NCBI RefSeq assembly: GCF_000744935.1
Contig: NZ_JQMW01000011.1
Coordinates: 1,364,001 to 1,428,000, forward strand
DNA from: Clostridium sp. KNHs214
Lineage (GTDB): Bacteria > Bacillota > Clostridia > Clostridiales > Clostridiaceae
DNA length: 64,000 bases
Direction: 5' to 3'
Shown here piece after piece: positions 61,375-64,000 of this stretch (position 1 is the stretch's first letter; every line of letters starts with the position of its first letter). The notes beneath the pieces were generated by a model that saw only the letters and a list, made by a program, of their open reading frames with translations, was not told where the DNA came from and made no database searches. A program made the translations under genes and the position numbers.

Positions 61375-61497
61375 ACAAGGTAAGAAGTAAAAGTGAAAAG
61401 TAAGAAGTAATAGGTAAAAAGTAAGAGCTATTGAAAAAATTCAGCAAAGCTGAAATTTTACTACAACTATTACTTCTTATCTATTACTTATCTGCAA
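61375..61497. other. hemB-hemL gap with hairpin
   Basis: AAATTCAGC-aaa-GCTGAAATTT (around 61438-61459) lies inside a longer imperfect dyad of AAGTAAGAAGTAATAG on the left and TATTACTTCTTATC on the right. There is no T-run, so I do not call a terminator. Confidence 0.5.
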
Positions 61498-61534
61498 ATT
61501 TTAAATTATATATTGAAAGGGGAAGGTGAAGAAA

Positions 61535-62830
61535 GTGAAACATTGCAATTCAGAGAAGCTTTTTGAAGAAGCTCAGAAATACATACCTGGTGGCGTTAAC
61601 AGCCCTGTTAGAGCATTTAGATCTGTAGGATTAAATCCTATATTCATAGAAAGAGGTAAGGGCTGCAAGATTAAAGATGTGGATGGAAATGAATATATAG
61701 ATTATATATGCTCTTGGGGTCCTTTGATGCTTGGACATAGCAATGAGGAATTGCTAGAAGGCATTGAAGAGGTTGTAAGCAAGGGAACAAGCTTTGGAGT
61801 GCCTACAGAAATAGAAGTTAAAATGGCTAAATTTATAGTAGAAGCTTATCCATCTGTTGATATGGTGAGAATGGTTAATTCAGGAACAGAGGCTACTATG
61901 AGTGCTTTGAGAGTTGCCAGAGGATATACAAATAGAAACAAAATAGTTAAATTCGAAGGTTGTTACCATGGACATTCAGATGCTCTTTTAGTTAAATCAG
62001 GCTCAGGAACTATAACCTTTGGAGTACCTACAAGTCCAGGAGTTCCTGCAGATACAGTAAAGGACACTTTAGTTTGCAAGTACAATGATATGGAAAGTGT
62101 AAAGGAAGTATTTAAAAAATATGGTAATGATATAGCTGCAGTTATAGTAGAGCCTGTAGGTGGAAATATGGGAGTAGTTCCAGGAAAAAAAGAGTTTTTA
62201 CAAGGCTTAAGGGATATAACTAAACAATACGGATCAGTTTTAATATTTGACGAAGTAATAACAGGTTTTAGAATTGCCTTTGGAGGAGCTCAAGAAGTGT
62301 ATGGTATAGAACCAGACATGACTTGCTTTGGAAAAATAATAGGGGCAGGTCTTCCAGTAGGTGCTTATGGAGGAAAGAAAGAAATAATGGAAATGGTATC
62401 GCCAGTAGGTCCTGTGTATCAAGCGGGAACTCTATCAGGAAACCCATTAGCTATGCATATGGGATATAAAAACTTAAACATATTAAAAAATAATAAGCAC
62501 ATATATGAAGAATTAGAACAAAAGGCCATAAAGCTTGAAAAAGGAATAAATGAAAATATTAAAGAACTAGGAATAAAGGCAACAGTGGTTAGATTTAAAG
62601 CAATGCTTTGCCTGTTCTTAGCAGAAGGGCCTTTTGACAACTTCCAAGAAGTTATGAAGTGTGATACAGAAAAATATGCTGTATACTTTAAGGAAATGCT
62701 AGATAGAGGAATACTTCTTCCACCAGCACAATTTGAAGCTATGTTCTTGTCAGCTGCTCATGGTGATGAAGAACTTCAGTATACTATAAAATGTAATTAT
62801 GAAGCTTTAAAGGTTGCATTCCAAAAATAG
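61535..62830 (+). CDS. hemL: Glutamate-1-semialdehyde 2,1-aminomutase
   Basis: A 431-residue PLP enzyme converting GSA to 5-aminolevulinate. IPGGVNSPVRAFR, MVNSGTEATMSALRVAR, CYHGHSDALLVKSGSG, FDEVITGFR, GKIIGAGLPVGAYGG (PLP Lys) and YQAGTLSGNPLA are all conserved. I prefer GTG 61535, six bases after AAGGTG; GTG 61526 is also possible. With hemA and hemB it completes the C5 route to porphobilinogen. Confidence 0.96.
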   Translation: MKHCNSEKLFEEAQKYIPGGVNSPVRAFRSVGLNPIFIERGKGCKIKDVDGNEYIDYICSWGPLMLGHSNEELLEGIEEVVSKGTSFGVPTEIEVKMAKFIVEAYPSVDMVRMVNSGTEATMSALRVARGYTNRNKIVKFEGCYHGHSDALLVKSGSGTITFGVPTSPGVPADTVKDTLVCKYNDMESVKEVFKKYGNDIAAVIVEPVGGNMGVVPGKKEFLQGLRDITKQYGSVLIFDEVITGFRIAFGGAQEVYGIEPDMTCFGKIIGAGLPVGAYGGKKEIMEMVSPVGPVYQAGTLSGNPLAMHMGYKNLNILKNNKHIYEELEQKAIKLEKGINENIKELGIKATVVRFKAMLCLFLAEGPFDNFQEVMKCDTEKYAVYFKEMLDRGILLPPAQFEAMFLSAAHGDEELQYTIKCNYEALKVAFQK

Positions 62831-62901
62831 ATAAAGAAAAATTTCAGCTTCTATTAAACTGGGAGATGAGTGTAATAAAATTCTATAATAATTTTAATAA
62901 T

Positions 62902-62950
62902 AACTTCTAAGTTTTAGTTTTTCCTTAACTAAAACTTAGAAGTTTATTTA
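62902..62950 (+). terminator. Rho-independent terminator of the hem operon
   Basis: AACTTCTAAGTTTTAG pairs perfectly with CTAAAACTTAGAAGTT around an 11-nt loop, followed by TATTTATT. Confidence 0.85.
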
Positions 62951-63013
62951 TTAATAATTCAATCTAGTAAGAAATAAATCAATGGATAAAAGTATAAATG
63001 TTTATAAAAGGGG

Positions 63014-63062
63014 TTTACATTTAGATTGTATTGGTGTATTATGTTGGTAACACAGTAATACA
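63014..63062 (+). promoter_or_regulatory. Promoter overlapped by a YtrA-type operator
   Basis: TTTACA (63014-63019) and TATTAT (63037-63042) are 17 bp apart. The -10 box lies in the left half of an inverted repeat TGTATTA (63035-63041) - N14 - TAATACA (63056-63062). A repressor bound there would block RNA polymerase. The next gene encodes just such a GntR/YtrA protein, so autoregulation is likely. Confidence 0.7.
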
Positions 63063-63122
63063 TCAATATTGGTATTGAATTTTAAGTAAAAATAAAAAAT
63101 ATGGAGGTGGCAGTAAATAGAG

Positions 63123-63494
63123 ATGATTGAAAAATTTGATGAGAAGCTTCCAATCTACATGCAAGTGGCAAACATTATTAAAAAGCAAATTATATCTTCA
63201 GAATTAAAAAAAGGAGATAAATTGCCATCTGTAAGAGAACTATCTTCGATTTTAAAGGTTAATCCAAACACTGTTCAAAGGGCATATGGAGAGCTTGACA
63301 AGGAAAAGTTAACTTTTACCCAAAGGGGTACCGGATCTTTTGTTACAGAAGATGAAAATAAAATTAATAGTTTAAGAAAAGAAATGGCTAGTGAGGTTAT
63401 AGAGTTCTTTTTTAAAGAGATGAAGGAACTTGGATTTAAATTAGAAGATATAAAAGACATAGTTTTAGAAAAGATTCAAGGGGAGGAAAAGTAA
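63123..63494 (+). CDS. YtrA-subfamily GntR transcriptional regulator
   Basis: A 123-residue regulator: an N-terminal winged helix (IYMQVANIIKKQIISSELKKG, then SVRELSSILKVNPNTVQRAYGELD and TQRGTGSFV) and a short ~45-residue helical C-terminus, the hallmark of the YtrA group, which lacks a large ligand domain. Such proteins control the ABC transporter genes beside them, often in response to cell-wall antibiotics. The ATPase gene starts immediately after its stop codon. Confidence 0.92.
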   Translation: MIEKFDEKLPIYMQVANIIKKQIISSELKKGDKLPSVRELSSILKVNPNTVQRAYGELDKEKLTFTQRGTGSFVTEDENKINSLRKEMASEVIEFFFKEMKELGFKLEDIKDIVLEKIQGEEK

Positions 63495-64000
63495 ATGGAG
63501 TATATTTTAAGTTGTAAAAATTTAACTAAAAATTATTTCACTAAGACAGCATTGAAAGACGTAGATTTAAATATACCAAGAGGTAAAATAGTAGGACTTT
63601 TGGGACCAAATGGTAGCGGAAAAACAACTTTTATGAAAATAGCAGCAGGTATATTAAGGCAATCTTCAGGAGAAATGACAATAGATGGGGAAAAGCCAGG
63701 TGTACGTTCTAAGGCAATAGTTTCTTACTTGCCAGATAAAACTCATCTGTATAAATGGATGAAAATAGATGATGCAATAGAATTATTTAAGGATTTCTAT
63801 GAAGATTTTGATGAAGCTCGAGCTGATGAACTTCTAAAGTTTATGAAGTTAGAAAGAAGCATGAGTGTAAAGGAATTATCTAAAGGAATGTACGAAAAAT
63901 TAAGTCTTACTTTAGTTTTATCTAGAAAGGCGAAACTTTATATATTAGATGAGCCTTTGGGAGGGGTTGACCCAGTGGCAAGAGAGCAAATACTTGACGC
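63495..64000 (+). CDS. ABC transporter ATP-binding protein (partial, runs off window)
   Basis: The first 168 residues of an ATPase: Walker A GPNGSGKTT, signature ELSKGMYEKLSLTL (in place of LSGGQ), Walker B LYILDEP then LGGVDPVARE. It follows directly on the YtrA-type gene (TAA then ATG), so the two are co-transcribed and translationally linked. The YtrB-like class of ATPase works with a separate permease, expected just beyond the window. Confidence 0.92.
   Translation, partial: MEYILSCKNLTKNYFTKTALKDVDLNIPRGKIVGLLGPNGSGKTTFMKIAAGILRQSSGEMTIDGEKPGVRSKAIVSYLPDKTHLYKWMKIDDAIELFKDFYEDFDEARADELLKFMKLERSMSVKELSKGMYEKLSLTLVLSRKAKLYILDEPLGGVDPVAREQILD

Overview
The window is AT-rich, low-GC Firmicute DNA. 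It carries two clostridial-type rRNA operons, a selenocysteine-containing betaine reductase component, betaine uptake, N-acetylglucosamine catabolism, a B12-riboswitch-controlled cobalt transporter and an anaerobic-style C5 tetrapyrrole pathway. Together these point to a Stickland-fermenting Clostridium of the C. sporogenes / C. botulinum Group I kind. That assignment is an inference from gene content; no database was searched.

Layout. 1-2.9 kb: 3' part of a 23S gene, 5S, tRNA-Lys, terminator. 3.1-9.1 kb: TetR-type regulator divergent from betaine reductase component B (grdI, and grdH with in-frame UGA) plus a BCCT betaine carrier, behind a sigma-54-like promoter and a cluster of palindromic operators. 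9.3-15.8 kb: MscS channel, three M42 peptidase genes (the third has lost metal ligands), an HD-domain protein, and an MntA-type nucleotidyltransferase whose HEPN toxin partner is internally deleted. 15.9-20.2 kb: membrane proteins, CPBP protease, dut, birA. 20.6-24 kb: response regulator - ABC ATPase - permease - histidine kinase operon. 24-25.8 kb (minus strand): a response-regulator relic and a VanY-type D,D-carboxypeptidase gene split by a group I intron / IStron relic. 26.3-36.5 kb: GNAT, acyltransferase-3, GT39-like protein, amidohydrolase, Gfo/Idh oxidoreductase, GH42 glycosidase, MATE exporter, short SSB. 36.5-37.5 kb: noncoding block made of two ~330-bp hairpin elements in inverted orientation. 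37.4-43.9 kb: UDG-like protein, cardiolipin synthase, HD-GYP protein, nagR-nagA-nagB. 44.3-49.5 kb: complete rRNA operon (promoter, 16S, 23S, 5S, tRNA-Phe, terminator). 49.8-62.9 kb: chemoreceptor, atypical KAS III-like protein, cobalamin riboswitch, cbiMNQO, hemA, siroheme dehydrogenase, hemC, cobA-hemD fusion, hemB, hemL. 63-64 kb: YtrA-type GntR repressor and the start of an ABC ATPase.

The genes form clear modules. BCCT imports betaine and GrdHI, with GrdA/C/D encoded elsewhere, reduces it to acetyl phosphate and trimethylamine. NagB/NagA convert GlcNAc-6-P to fructose-6-P under NagR. CbiMNQO imports cobalt, while HemA/L/B/C/D and CobA/CysG-type enzymes make uroporphyrinogen III and precorrin-2 for B12 and siroheme.

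The least ordinary content is noncoding. There is an intron-split D,D-carboxypeptidase gene, a pair of giant hairpins whose arms differ in sequence but stay self-complementary, and several families of intergenic palindromic repeats: 166 bp (3 copies), 157 bp (2 full copies plus fragments), ~120 bp (2 copies), and ~89 bp flanking the betaine carrier.
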